A stretch of 64,000 nucleotides of DNA from Psychrobacillus sp042945595 (GCF_042945595.1 NZ_CP168493.1:2852001-2916000), one strand, 5' to 3'. Shown: positions 44,692 to 52,645, numbered from the stretch's first letter. The notes: a model not told the origin generated them from the letters alone. Translations and numbers: made by a program.

Positions 44692-45066
44692 TCAGGGGTT
44701 GAATATCTGCCTCAATTCCTTTGGGACAATAATAACATTTACAATTTTATATTCCGATTGATTGTCTAATAGGGGTGCAAATTCAACCAATAACATTTCC
44801 CCCTTCTCCATTGTAATTAGTTCGTAATCTTTAAAATTAGAATCCTCTGTTGAAATGTCCTTAAAATGATTAAATTCAACTTCTGAAATCGAATTCTCTG
44901 CACCTTCATAAAATAACGATTGGAATCCGTCGTAATTTTGAAAATCAATTTGATACTTCATTAAGTATGCTGCATTCATTGGCGAATCTGGTTTTACTCT
45001 CTCCTCATCGCTACAACCAAACAACAATAATGATAAAAGTAACAATAGTGCAAATTGCCTTTTCAA
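44692..45066 (-). CDS. Small hypothetical lipoprotein
   Basis: This 124-residue protein starts with KRQFALLLLLSLLLFGC, a clear lipoprotein signal with cysteine at residue 18. The mature part is acidic (for example EVEFNHFKDISTEDSNFKDY) and ends with VNVIIVPKELRQIFNP. I do not recognise a family. The start is a TTG at 45066, six bases after GGGGGG. It is flanked on both sides by array repeats, with the repeat tail abutting the stop. Function unknown; surface-exposed. Confidence 0.72.
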   Translation of the reverse strand: MKRQFALLLLLSLLLFGCSDEERVKPDSPMNAAYLMKYQIDFQNYDGFQSLFYEGAENSISEVEFNHFKDISTEDSNFKDYELITMEKGEMLLVEFAPLLDNQSEYKIVNVIIVPKELRQIFNP

Positions 45067-45127
45067 TCATTTCCCCCCTCTTTTATCTCACCTTAACTAT
45101 TCCAATTCAATGTTATACCTTTATTTT

Positions 45128-45213
45128 CCTTATTGAACTAAACTGCTGCGTTAGCTCAATAAGGAAAAAGGCTTTACCCCTTATTGAAGTAAAGCACCCG
45201 TTAGTTGAACAAG
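45128..45213. repeat. Array repeat copy 2 (near-consensus)
   Basis: CCTTATTGAACTAA and TTAGCTCAATAAGG form stem 1; GCTTTAC and GTAAAGC form stem 2; the tail is CACCCGTTAGTTGAAC. Confidence 0.88.
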
Positions 45214-45251
45214 AATAAAGCATTGTATGTTCCGAATTTGCAACAGGACTA

Positions 45252-45722
45252 TTATTTTATATCCCACTTAGATGATTCGGATTTCTCCAGCCAATAATTA
45301 GCTTTCGCAGTATCTTTAGCTATTCCAATACCCATCTCATATTTCTTACCTACGTTAAACATCCCAATTGAATCTCCACTATTAGCAGCCTTTAAATTCA
45401 ATTCAAATGCTTTTGTTAAATCTTTTTCTACACCTATTCCATTTCCATAAAGATAACCTAAGTTGACCATAGCTGTTGTATTTCCATTATTAACACTTTC
45501 TAAATACCATTTTAAACTTTCTTCATAATTAATATTTACATTTATTCCTTCTTGATAATAGTAGGCTAACATTCCTTGTGCTTCTGCGTCTTCTTTTTGT
45601 GCCAAATCGTGTAACTCTTCAATTGAAAGCTGGCTATAATCCTTTTCCAAATCTAATAGAAGATACAAACCAACTACAGAAATTAAAGTTACAAAAATAA
45701 AGATGAAATTTCTCTTTTTCAT
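45252..45722 (-). CDS. Sel1-repeat protein with N-terminal membrane anchor
   Basis: This 156-residue protein has an N-terminal membrane span (residues 5-22, FIFIFVTLISVVGLYLLL). Three Sel1/TPR-like repeats follow (about 40-145): AEAQGMLAYYYQEG, AMVNLGYLYGNGIGVEKDLTKAFE and GMFNVGKKYEMGIGIAKDTAKANY. Sel1 proteins are adaptors for protein complexes. I chose the ATG at 45722 with AGAGGAG upstream; earlier in-frame starts lack a ribosome site. No partner is visible. Confidence 0.8.
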   Translation of the reverse strand: MKKRNFIFIFVTLISVVGLYLLLDLEKDYSQLSIEELHDLAQKEDAEAQGMLAYYYQEGINVNINYEESLKWYLESVNNGNTTAMVNLGYLYGNGIGVEKDLTKAFELNLKAANSGDSIGMFNVGKKYEMGIGIAKDTAKANYWLEKSESSKWDIK

Positions 45723-45884
45723 AATAATCTCCTCTATTCTATCTATTTCACTCCAAGCCACCTTATTGTATGGTAAATTGGATATATTTACAATTATAAT
45801 CATATTATACCTATAGAAGTAATCTTTCTCGCTAGTTTAAGAAGAAAGATAAACAGTATTTTCCTGATGTACCATAAAAAATCC

Positions 45885-45960
45885 TTCTTCAACTAAACTG
45901 CTGCGTTAGTAAAAAAAGCTTTACTCCCTATTGAAGTAAAGCACCCGTTAGTTGAATAAG
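45885..45960. repeat. Array repeat copy 3
   Basis: CTTCAACTAAACTGCTGCGT, TAGTAAAAAAAGC, the TTTACT/AGTAAA hairpin and CACCCGTTAGTTGAATAAG. The right arm of stem 1 is lost. Confidence 0.8.
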
Positions 45961-46060
45961 AACAAAGACGCTTATTAAACAATCGCCCCCATTAGTGGTA
46001 GAAGGTACTTGTTTTTTATGTAACATATCTCCAACCAATTAAACTAACTAACAGACCACG

Positions 46061-46585
46061 TTAATTCAAGAAAGTTTCTTCTTTATTTGGTTTAACAAAT
46101 AAGTCTATTCTTTCATTAGCATACGCGCCTTTATTTATATCTCTCCACTTAACAATCATGTAAATAACATTTACCTCTTTAAGTGAAATAGGGTCTCCTT
46201 TTTCATTTAAATACTTTCCACTTTCGATTGCACCAGTAGTTATTTCGGCAATGTCAATTCCATCACCAGTTTCTGGACTTGAAAACTCTATTGAATTCGA
46301 ATGTACAGTAAAATCTTCGTTGTTAATAACAGCATGGGTTTCAAATTGAAAAAAATCCGAAAGATATTTTTCTTCATTTTTCATTTTTAATGTGCCATTA
46401 CCTGCTTTAAAGTTTTCTGGTGTTATCATAACTTCGTATCCAGTTAAACTCCAAGTTTGACTTTCACCATGCAAAGGTAAAAAGTAATTATTTTTAACTA
46501 ATTTCCCACTATTGTTACATCCAGAAAGCAAAACAATAAGCGTTGTAATTAACAGGTACAAAATACCTTTATTCTTTTGTAGCAC
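46061..46585 (-). CDS. Lipoprotein, paralogue of the one at 52151
   Basis: This 174-residue lipoprotein has the signal LLITTLIVLLSGC (Cys at about 23). The mature part shares GESQTWSLTGYEV, ITPENFKAGNGTL, TGAIESGKYLNE and ERIDLFVKPNKE with the product at 52151, so the array contains two divergent copies. The start is a GTG at 46585, six bases after GGAGGAGG. Function unknown. The shared GESQTW recalls the GEGENW of other array lipoproteins. Confidence 0.78.
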   Translation of the reverse strand: MLQKNKGILYLLITTLIVLLSGCNNSGKLVKNNYFLPLHGESQTWSLTGYEVMITPENFKAGNGTLKMKNEEKYLSDFFQFETHAVINNEDFTVHSNSIEFSSPETGDGIDIAEITTGAIESGKYLNEKGDPISLKEVNVIYMIVKWRDINKGAYANERIDLFVKPNKEETFLN

Positions 46586-46650
46586 TACATACCTCCTCCC
46601 TGCCTTACTAAATTAAATGGCCCGTTTGTTGAACACAAGTTAAACAACAC

Positions 46651-46722
46651 TCTTGAACTAACCTGCCACGTTAGTTCAATAAGAAAAAGGCTTTACTCCT
46701 TCTTGAAGTAAAGCACCCGTTA
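46651..46722. repeat. Array repeat copy 4
   Basis: CTTGAACTAACCTGCCACGT, TAGTTCAATAAG, the GCTTTACT/AGTAAAGC hairpin and CACCCGTTAG, where the second 195-bp element begins. Confidence 0.85.
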
Positions 46723-46927
46723 GCCATCCATGAAGCGCAAAAACAGCGCTTTACCACAGAGAATGAAAATGGTTTGAGGAGTCAATACTGATACTGACCC
46801 TAATCCAGTCTACCGCAATCCATAGACTTATTTACGCTCTCCTCTTTTTTTAAACGATTTAGCAGGGGTCTTCTTAAGTATTGTCATTTTACTTTTCTTG
46901 AGGAAACTAATTTTCATGGTAGTTGAA
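46718..46927. repeat. About 195-bp nested element, copy 2
   Basis: Runs from GTTAGCCATCCATGAAGCGC to CATGGTAGTTGAAC. The hairpin arms have changed together (AAGCGC/GCGCTT), a compensatory change. It has a short internal insertion (about 46790-46810) compared with copies 1 and 3. Confidence 0.85.
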
Positions 46928-46941
46928 CAATAAATGCAAAT

Positions 46942-47334
46942 TCAATAAATTTTCAAATCATCAATCTTTTCACATATATCTTTAGCTCTTTTAGACCTAA
47001 GGAACTCATCTATACACCAAAACAGACTTGAAGATAAAAGAGCGGTAATAAAAACTAAGCTATTTAAACTCCTTTCCGTTTCTATGAATGGGATTAAAAC
47101 GAACAGAGCGGCAAGGAACAAATGAATGAATAATGCCAAACTTCCTCTAAGCAATCCGCTTATTTTTTTTGTAACGAAATCAGAGAGAATAGATGATGGT
47201 ACTCCATAAATCAATAGAATGGGTAATAGATACACACCTATTAAGATGACAAAACCAGACTGTTCTACAAGAAAATAAATTAACATGACCAATACACCAG
47301 CTATTAATCCCGAACAAAGTTTTCTAATAATCAA
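46942..47334 (-). CDS. Small integral membrane protein (four spans)
   Basis: This 130-residue protein has four predicted membrane spans: SGLIAGVLVMLIYFLV, GFVILIGVYLLPILLIYGV, LALFIHLFLAALFVLIPFI and SLVFITALLSSSLFWC. It ends with a charged cytoplasmic tail (RSKRAKDICEKIDDLKIY). I chose the TTG at 47334, six bases after GGGGTG; the upstream TTG at 47373 has no ribosome site. I do not recognise a family. It is flanked by 195-bp elements on the left and an array repeat on the right. Confidence 0.68.
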   Translation of the reverse strand: MIIRKLCSGLIAGVLVMLIYFLVEQSGFVILIGVYLLPILLIYGVPSSILSDFVTKKISGLLRGSLALFIHLFLAALFVLIPFIETERSLNSLVFITALLSSSLFWCIDEFLRSKRAKDICEKIDDLKIY

Positions 47335-47383
47335 GTTGCTCACCCCTATCAATTTATTAGTTAATTTCTTCAATAGTCAAATA

Positions 47384-47468
47384 CTTCTTCAACTAACCGG
47401 CACCTTTAGTTGAAGAAGAAAAATAGCTGCAGTACAAATCAACGATCTTCCACTAAAGCGTCCGTTAA
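47384..47468. repeat. Array repeat copy 5 (divergent centre)
   Basis: CTTCTTCAACTAACCGGCAC, CTTTAGTTGAAGAAG, then an unrelated centre and CACTAAAGCGTCCGTTAAC leading into the third 195-bp element. Confidence 0.75.
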
Positions 47469-47660
47469 CCATCCATGCAGCACAAAATAGTGTTGCACCA
47501 CAGAGAATGAAAATGGTTAGAGGAGTCAATACTAGTAGTCCACCGAAATCAATAGTCTTATTAATGTACGCTCTCCTCTTTTTTTAAAACCATTAAGCAG
47601 GGGTCTTATTAAGTATTGTCATTTTTCATTTCTTGAAAAAAATATTTTCTTGGTAGTTTA
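47464..47660. repeat. About 195-bp nested element, copy 3
   Basis: Runs from GTTAACCATCCATGCAGCAC to TTGGTAGTTTAAG, with the same internal blocks as copies 1 and 2. Confidence 0.85.
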
Positions 47661-48275
47661 AGTGCATTCTTTCACAATGTTGTTCTCATGCTTTTTTTCT
47701 ATTATCACTTGTTTTACTTTTCTCCAATCATCATCTGTAATTGAGTATATTACTGCATTTCTAATATATCCGTTTTCAAGAATTCTTTCTTTTCTTAAGA
47801 TACCTTCTTTAATAGCTCCTAAACGTTCGATAGCTTTTTGAGAACGGACATTTCTCTCATCTGTTTTAAATTGTACTCTTATCATCTTTAATTCCTCAAA
47901 ACAAAATTTTAGTAGTAGGTACTTACACTCTGAATTGACAAAAGTCCCCAAAAAGCTACTTGCATACCAAGTTGCGCCTATTTCACATGACTTCTGATTC
48001 GGGTTAATTTGGTAAATACTTGTTGTTCCAATAATTTCATTAGTTTCTTTTAAAACAACAACAAACGGTAGTGCCTTCATTTGATTGCGAAGTTGAATTT
48101 TTTTTGACACATGTTTTTCCATTTCAGTTTCCGATTTAATTTCACCTAACATATATGTCCATACTTCAGGGTAGCTAATAGAAAATAAGTATCTTGCATT
48201 CTCTTGTTGTAAAGGTCTGAGTATAATGCTTTCACTCTCTAAGACAGGTGGATCAATAGACAATAACTGATTCAA
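47658..48275 (-). CDS. GNAT acetyltransferase, RimJ/RimL type
   Basis: This 205-residue GNAT enzyme resembles the protein and amino-acid N-acetyltransferases of the RimJ/RimL group. Landmarks are ESESIILRPLQQENARYLF at the start, IIGTTSIYQINPNQKSCEIG, and RVQFKTDERNVRSQKAIERL followed by GAIKEGILRKERI. The CoA-binding loop is less typical (YASSFLGTFVNSECKYLLL). The start is a TTG at 48275, seven bases after GGAGAG. The stop lies inside the end of a 195-bp element. The substrate is unknown. Confidence 0.8.
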   Translation of the reverse strand: MNQLLSIDPPVLESESIILRPLQQENARYLFSISYPEVWTYMLGEIKSETEMEKHVSKKIQLRNQMKALPFVVVLKETNEIIGTTSIYQINPNQKSCEIGATWYASSFLGTFVNSECKYLLLKFCFEELKMIRVQFKTDERNVRSQKAIERLGAIKEGILRKERILENGYIRNAVIYSITDDDWRKVKQVIIEKKHENNIVKECT

Positions 48276-48349
48276 ATAGGCTCTCTCCTTAGTTTAAAAC
48301 AAAATTTCACAAAAATATTCTCTTTATACTTCTATCTCAACAAAAATTA

Positions 48350-48393
48350 TAACGATTCCTTCCTCAATGAAAGCACCTGTTACTTGAAGAAGA
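48350..48393. repeat. Array repeat, degenerate half copy
   Basis: Only a decayed centre and AAAGCACCTGTTACTTGAAG remain between the two acetyltransferase genes. Confidence 0.55.
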
Positions 48394-48402
48394 AATATTT
48401 CA

Positions 48403-48930
48403 TTAATGATACTCAATCAACCAACAATCTTGATATTTCCCCTCGTGAAGCTCACGACTTGGAAGTAATTTTATTTTGTTAAAACCACATTTCTCATAAC
48501 ATTTTATCGCCCTCGTATTTCTTGTTTGAGGGTCCATAACTATTCGGTCTGCATTTTTATGTTCGATTAAAAATTTAATCATAGATGTAACAATTAATGT
48601 GCCAATTCCTTTATTCCAATACTCTATCTCTCCAATAAATTGGTCTGTTCCATAAACATTTTCGGTAAAATACCCATATTCCTTTTTCGTTTCATTATCT
48701 AATTGATAAAATTGGATATAGCCAATTTCGTTACCATCATATTCCACAATACATTTAACTTCTTCATCTTCAGGAGCATAAAAAACTTCATTCACTTTTT
48801 CTAAATCAAAAGGATTATCCCTACCTTCATAGAACTCAAGAACCATCGGGTCTGAGAGCCATTTTGCTAACAGGACATTATCTTCTTTTTCTAATTTTCG
48901 AACTTTTAATTTCCCATTATGAAACAACAT
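48403..48930 (-). CDS. GNAT acetyltransferase, AAC(6')-like
   Basis: This 175-residue GNAT protein aligns by eye with aminoglycoside 6'-acetyltransferases: LAKWLSDPMVLEFYEGRD, GTDQFIGEIEYWNKGIGTLI (acetyl-CoA loop) and DRIVMDPQTRNTRAIKCYEK followed by CGF. Chromosomal relatives exist in many Bacillales, and resistance should not be assumed. I chose the ATG at 48930, seven bases after GGAG. It is the gene next to the IS110-type insertion; its repeat partner was interrupted by that element. Confidence 0.82.
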   Translation of the reverse strand: MLFHNGKLKVRKLEKEDNVLLAKWLSDPMVLEFYEGRDNPFDLEKVNEVFYAPEDEEVKCIVEYDGNEIGYIQFYQLDNETKKEYGYFTENVYGTDQFIGEIEYWNKGIGTLIVTSMIKFLIEHKNADRIVMDPQTRNTRAIKCYEKCGFNKIKLLPSRELHEGKYQDCWLIEYH

Positions 48931-48998
48931 AATAATTCTCCCTCCCAATTAAAAAACTGTTTATAGAATTCGTTTCATTAATTAATAATTCCTAATTA

Positions 48999-49014
48999 GT
49001 TTTTCAACTAACCT
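48999..49014. repeat. Array repeat copy 7, left part (split by the IS)
   Basis: TTTTTCAACTAACCT continues, after the mobile element, at 50766 as CTGCCCCGTTAG. Together they rebuild a normal repeat with one shared CT. Confidence 0.85.
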
Positions 49015-49199
49015 CCCTCTATAAACATTGAGATATCAACGGTTTTCATCACTTCGTGATTAAAGAAAAATATTTTTCTCTTCTCTGATAAACAGAGTCT
49101 TGAATTTATAGATTTTATTACCAAGTTGAGCGTACGCTTCGCTAAAACTAATGGAAATCATTAGCTTTTTTATCCACTATTGTGATGCACAATGGATCT

Positions 49200-49381
49200 C
49201 TGCGAAACTTATGACGACGTACCCTCCCATGTCTCTTAGCGTCAGTGCGCTTACATTCCTTCGTTCGGTCTATTCATAAGGCAGAGGCCAGCTAAGCTGC
49301 CCTGGGGACTCATAGTCTTAGTGTTAGTTATAGTGCCGGCTTCTCCGTGTCATCCTTTAATAGGTCGCTGATCGGAAATGC
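49200..49381 (-). ncRNA. Putative bridge/seek RNA of the IS110/IS1111 element
   Basis: On the minus strand, stem GCCGGC/GCTGGC (49340-49335 with 49292-49287) encloses a loop. It holds AACTAAC (49329-49323), a hairpin GACT-ATG-AGTC, and GGGCAG (49302-49297). These match the left and right halves of the target AACTAAC-CT-GCCC. A second loop (about 49267-49212) holds AGGAATG (49260-49254), a hairpin AGCG/CGCT, and GAGGG (49226-49222). They match the element ends AGGAATG-CT and CT-CCCTC. The order target loop then donor loop fits known bridge RNAs. Ends are approximate; expression is inferred. Confidence 0.65.
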
Positions 49382-50659
49382 TTACGCTGCCTCTCCGAGA
49401 CAGTAAAGATCTTTCATCATAGCTTTCTCGTTAAAATAAACTTTCTTTTTACAAATTCCATGTAATACTTTTAGTAATTTACCACAAAGCACTACCATCG
49501 ATTGCTTGCCCCGTAAGGGATTTTGTTTCCGTGTTGTGTAGTATTCATGTAATTGTTTAAACGCTTGATTGTGACGAATAAGTGGAACTATTACTTTAAA
49601 AAGAATGTATCTAAGTTTCTTTCTTCCTCTTTTGGAGATATGTTTTTGCCCCTTATGTTGTCCAGAAGAGTTTTCACGTAATGTTAATCCCGCTAGTTTG
49701 ATGAGTTGGCGTGGATTCTCATAAAGTGAAAAGCTTCCTACTTCTGAAAGTAAGTCTACAATCGTCGCATCTCCTAAACCTGGAACAGATGCGAGCACGT
49801 CATAATCATTCGTTGTTTTAGCCATTTCAGCTAATTGATTATTTACTTCTTCAATTTCTGTCTCTAATAAGCGATATTGACGTAGGAGTGTGGCGATTTC
49901 ATGTTTGGCCATCTGTGCTCCTTCAGTCAGTCCGATTGAGTTTGTCGCAGCTTCGATTAGTAGTTTGGCTTTCGGTAACTGTGGAGCTTTCATCCCCCCT
50001 ACCTGACGGTAGAGAAAGACAAGTTCTTCCGCTGTTTTTCCTTGAAGTTCCTGAGGCATTGGCGTTTTTTCTAGTGCTGCAAGTGCCATCTTTCCGAAAG
50101 TAGGAAAGACTCGAGTAAATTCAGGGAAATAGCGATCGAGCCAACGTCTGATTCGATTTTTAATACTAGCTAAATCCTCTGTTAACTTGGAACGAAGGGT
50201 AGATCCGATGCGCAGTTCAGCTTCTATCTCTTTTAATAAACGCGGATAGCTAAAGCGACCGTCTTTCATTAAAAGAGCGATGACTAACGCATCTTTTTTA
50301 TCGTTCTTCGTCTGTAGATTATCATCCAGTTCTTTCGAACGTTTGACGTGCATTGGATTTACCATGACGAGTGGAATGCCGTATTGATCTAAAAAATAAG
50401 CTAAGTTCATCCAGTAGTGACCTGTCGGTTCAATACCGACGATGACTTCCATTTTCTGTGTTTCCAGCATCGTTTGTCGAATCTTTTTATACAAACTTTC
50501 GAATCCTTCTTTTGATTGATGTACCGCAAAGGCCTTTTCTATCACTCGTCCTCGTTCATCGACAAAGCAGGCGTAATGCACGCACTTCGCTATGTCTATG
50601 CCAACGACGAGTGTATTTTCAGTCACTTGATTAATTTTGTTATTCATTTTAGAATGCAT
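49382..50659 (-). CDS. IS110-family transposase (DEDD recombinase)
   Basis: This 425-residue recombinase has the N-terminal RuvC-like DEDD domain (about 15-160): Asp22 in VVGIDIAK, Glu in VGIEPTGHYW, and two Asp in TKNDKKDALVIALL. The C-terminal Transposase_20 domain (about 285-375) has DVLASVPGLGDATIVDLLSE and the segment RENSSGQHKGQKHISKRGRK that carries the catalytic serine. GGAGG lies eight bases before the ATG at 50659. All expected residues are present, so the enzyme should be active. It is the only recombinase in the array. Confidence 0.95.
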   Translation of the reverse strand: MHSKMNNKINQVTENTLVVGIDIAKCVHYACFVDERGRVIEKAFAVHQSKEGFESLYKKIRQTMLETQKMEVIVGIEPTGHYWMNLAYFLDQYGIPLVMVNPMHVKRSKELDDNLQTKNDKKDALVIALLMKDGRFSYPRLLKEIEAELRIGSTLRSKLTEDLASIKNRIRRWLDRYFPEFTRVFPTFGKMALAALEKTPMPQELQGKTAEELVFLYRQVGGMKAPQLPKAKLLIEAATNSIGLTEGAQMAKHEIATLLRQYRLLETEIEEVNNQLAEMAKTTNDYDVLASVPGLGDATIVDLLSEVGSFSLYENPRQLIKLAGLTLRENSSGQHKGQKHISKRGRKKLRYILFKVIVPLIRHNQAFKQLHEYYTTRKQNPLRGKQSMVVLCGKLLKVLHGICKKKVYFNEKAMMKDLYCLGEAA

Positions 50660-50765
50660 TTAGGAGTCCTCCTTATAGATGATGGGTCAATGGTCGTTGA
50701 CACTCAGCATCATACTAGAGGGCTCTTTTTTCTGCAAGACCCCGAACATCTTTCAAACAGGAATG

Positions 50766-50840
50766 CTGCCCCGTTAGTAAAAAAAGGCTCCACTATTTAT
50801 TGAAGCAAAGCACCTCTTTCGTTCAATAATTTACATATAT
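50766..50840. repeat. Array repeat copy 7, right part
   Basis: CTGCCCCGTTAGTAAAAAAA, GGCTCCACTATTTATTGAAGC and CACCTCTTTCGTTCAATAAT continue the repeat interrupted at 49014. Confidence 0.8.
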
Positions 50841-50869
50841 TAACTTATTCTACACAAACACAAAAAACC

Positions 50870-50956
50870 CTTCTTATTAAACTAAACTGCTGCTTTAGTT
50901 GAATAAGAAGGTTGTCTATTAACAGCCCTTTTTGCTAAGCACCCGTTAGTTAAAAA
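50870..50956. repeat. Array repeat copy 8
   Basis: CTTCTTATTAAACTAAACTG, CTGCTTTAGTTGAATAAGAAG, a different second half (AGCCCTTTTTGCTAAGC) and CACCCGTTAGTTAAAA. Two repeats in tandem here (copies 7 and 8), with no gene between them. Confidence 0.8.
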
Positions 50957-51006
50957 ACAGAAGGTTTCTTAGTCAAGAACCGCTCCAATCGTTGTACGGT
51001 ATTAAA

Positions 51007-51507
51007 TTACATATCATAAGGTTCAAGCTTCAAAATAAATTCTTCAACATCCTTGCCTCTTGCGTTGGAAAAACCCTGATCTTCAGAGATGATTTTAAAC
51101 CCGCATTTTTCCAATACCCTGATGGAGGCGAGGTTATCTTTAGCGGCACGAGCATAGAGCGGGCGTACCTTAATATACTCCAGAAACTCTGACAACGCTT
51201 TAGTTGCAATACCTTGACCCCAATATTCCTTCCCAATCCAGTAGCTTACTTCGTGTTCGCCGAACTGTTCAAAGTTCGAGACGTGTCCAGTGACAATGCC
51301 ATTGAATAATATAGTCTTAATTGTGATGGTCTCGTCAGCGATAATTTTTGTCCAATGGTCAAAAAATGCGTCCTTATCAGTGGGGTCTTTTGCTGTAAAG
51401 GCAGCCATATAGTTCGCCGTTGAATCTAGTTGTTGTTCGAAAAAGATAGGAAGATCTTCCTCTATGATATCTCGTAGCTTCACTTCGCTTTTGCTAATGG
51501 ATTCCAT
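51007..51507 (-). CDS. GNAT acetyltransferase
   Basis: This 166-residue GNAT protein has KLRDIIEEDLPIFFEQQLDS at the N-terminus, VSYWIGKEYWGQGIATKAL as the acetyl-CoA loop (motif A) and ASIRVLEKCGFKIISEDQGF near the end, typical of the ribosomal-protein or small-molecule acetyltransferases. The start is uncertain: ATG at 51507 is 12 bases after AAGGAG, while a GTG at 51516 is only three bases after it. It is the third GNAT gene of the array. The substrate is unknown. Confidence 0.82.
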   Translation of the reverse strand: MESISKSEVKLRDIIEEDLPIFFEQQLDSTANYMAAFTAKDPTDKDAFFDHWTKIIADETITIKTILFNGIVTGHVSNFEQFGEHEVSYWIGKEYWGQGIATKALSEFLEYIKVRPLYARAAKDNLASIRVLEKCGFKIISEDQGFSNARGKDVEEFILKLEPYDM

Positions 51508-51567
51508 ATAATTCACAAGCTCCTTAACCTATTTTTGAATATAAATTCTTCCAAGTTTAGAGAAATT

Positions 51568-51660
51568 CCTTCTTCAACTATCCTGCCCTGTTAGTTCAAT
51601 AAGAAAAAAGAGTAGCCTTAGCAACCCATGTTCTTCAACTAAAGCACCCGTTAGTTAATT
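51568..51660. repeat. Array repeat copy 9 (second subtype)
   Basis: CTTCTTCAACTATCCTGCCC, TGTTAGTTCAATAAG, then the centre AGTAGCCTTAGCAACCCATG and TTCAACTAAAGCACCCGTTA. The same centre type as copy 14. Confidence 0.82.
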
Positions 51661-52054
51661 ATTCAATTTTTCCTTCTCCAGTCAATTGTGTTCCATCAAC
51701 CAAACCTAATTGACCAAAAGTATATATATATTCTGATTGATTCCTCTTTTTTACACCTTGAATATTTACAAAGTATTCATTACCTTCCTCTAACAAATTA
51801 TATATCCTTGAGTCCTCAATCATTACCTTATATCTTTCTTTATTTGGACTGTGATCATTAGCATTAGATCCTATAACCCACATTTTCATATATTTTCCTG
51901 GTTTTATATGATGCTCTTTCTTTTCAATTTCAAAAATCATTGCACTACTTTTATAAGATTTTCCTTCCTCAAAATATAAATAAAATAAAAAACCTACTAT
52001 TAAGAAAAAAATAACCAACCAAACTATCCATTTTTTACGAGAATAATTGAACAA
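51659..52054 (-). CDS. Membrane-anchored hypothetical protein
   Basis: This 131-residue protein has one N-terminal membrane span (about residues 9-27, WIVWLVIFFLIVGFLFYLYF) and an extracytoplasmic domain of about 100 residues without a motif I recognise (for example HHIKPGKYMKMWVIGSNAND and SEYIYTFGQLGLVDGTQLTG). The start is a TTG at 52054, seven bases after GGAGG. The stop codon overlaps the tail of an array repeat. No cysteine lipobox is present. Function unknown. Confidence 0.7.
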   Translation of the reverse strand: MFNYSRKKWIVWLVIFFLIVGFLFYLYFEEGKSYKSSAMIFEIEKKEHHIKPGKYMKMWVIGSNANDHSPNKERYKVMIEDSRIYNLLEEGNEYFVNIQGVKKRNQSEYIYTFGQLGLVDGTQLTGEGKIE

Positions 52055-52074
52055 AAATCCACCTCCTAATAAAA

Positions 52075-52156
52075 GTTCTTCTTCCACTAAACTGCTGCGT
52101 TAGCTTAATAAGGATAAGGGCTTTATTCCTTATTGAAGTAAAGCACTCCGTTAGTC
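52075..52156. repeat. Array repeat copy 10
   Basis: CTTCTTCCACTAAACTGCTG, CGTTAGCTTAATAAGG, GGGCTTTATTCC, AGTAAAGCACTCCGTTAGT. Its CGTTAG supplies the TAA stop of the next gene (52151-52153). Confidence 0.85.
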
Positions 52157-52645
52157 CAAAAAGGTTTGTTCTTTGTTAGGTTTGATGTATAAATCAATTC
52201 TTTCTTTAGCACTTTCACTCTTACCCCGCCAATCAACAATCATGTAAATATTATTTATTTCGTTTAATGTAATTGGGGTTCCATCTTCGTTCAGATATGC
52301 CCCACTTTCAATTGCTCCAGTTAATTCCTCTTCAATATCCATTCCAGTACTACTTACTCCACCTGTATGCACTACTAGGTCTTTATCGTTAATAACTACA
52401 TGGGTTTCGAAATAAAAAAAGTCTACAATAGATTTATTTCCATTTTTCACATGTAAAGTTCCATTACCTGCTTTAAAACTTTCTGGTGTTATCACAACTT
52501 CGTATCCAGTTAAATTCCAAGTCTGACTTTCGCCCATTAATGATAAATAGTAATTACTAACTGACTTCTTAATAGAATTACATCCCGAAAGTAAAACAAC
52601 AAGTAGTAAAAAAAGCATATAAAAAATTCTTTTACTTTTCAGTAT
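52151..52645 (-). CDS. Lipoprotein, paralogue of the one at 46061, apparent ATA start
   Basis: This about 164-residue lipoprotein has RIFYMLFLLLVVLLSGC as signal and matches the product at 46061 through most of its length (GESQTWNLTGYEV, ITPESFKAGNGTL, TGAIESGAYLNE, ERIDLYIKPNKEQTF). The first canonical start (ATG 52618) leaves a very short signal and no ribosome site. GGGGGG at 52653-52658 points to ATA at 52645 (seven bases), which aligns with the GTG start of the paralogue; CTG at 52642 is another option. Stop codon lies inside the array repeat. Function unknown. Confidence 0.7.
   Translation of the reverse strand: MLKSKRIFYMLFLLLVVLLSGCNSIKKSVSNYYLSLMGESQTWNLTGYEVVITPESFKAGNGTLHVKNGNKSIVDFFYFETHVVINDKDLVVHTGGVSSTGMDIEEELTGAIESGAYLNEDGTPITLNEINNIYMIVDWRGKSESAKERIDLYIKPNKEQTFLD

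Larger units (their letters stand above)
49015..50765 (-). mobile_element. IS110/IS1111-family insertion sequence
   Basis: The element of 1,751 bp is inserted in an array repeat and is flanked by CT on both sides (49013-49014 and 50766-50767), the core dinucleotide typical of IS110 elements. It encodes one DEDD transposase on the minus strand, with a long (about 365 bp) non-coding region after the gene and a short one (about 105 bp) before it. A guide RNA downstream of the transposase gene is the IS1111 subgroup layout. There are no obvious terminal inverted repeats, as expected of the family. Confidence 0.88.

Noticed and set aside
50516..50803. Plus-strand frame of 95 codons over the end of the IS element
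   Set aside because: It is antisense to the transposase and has no ribosome site.
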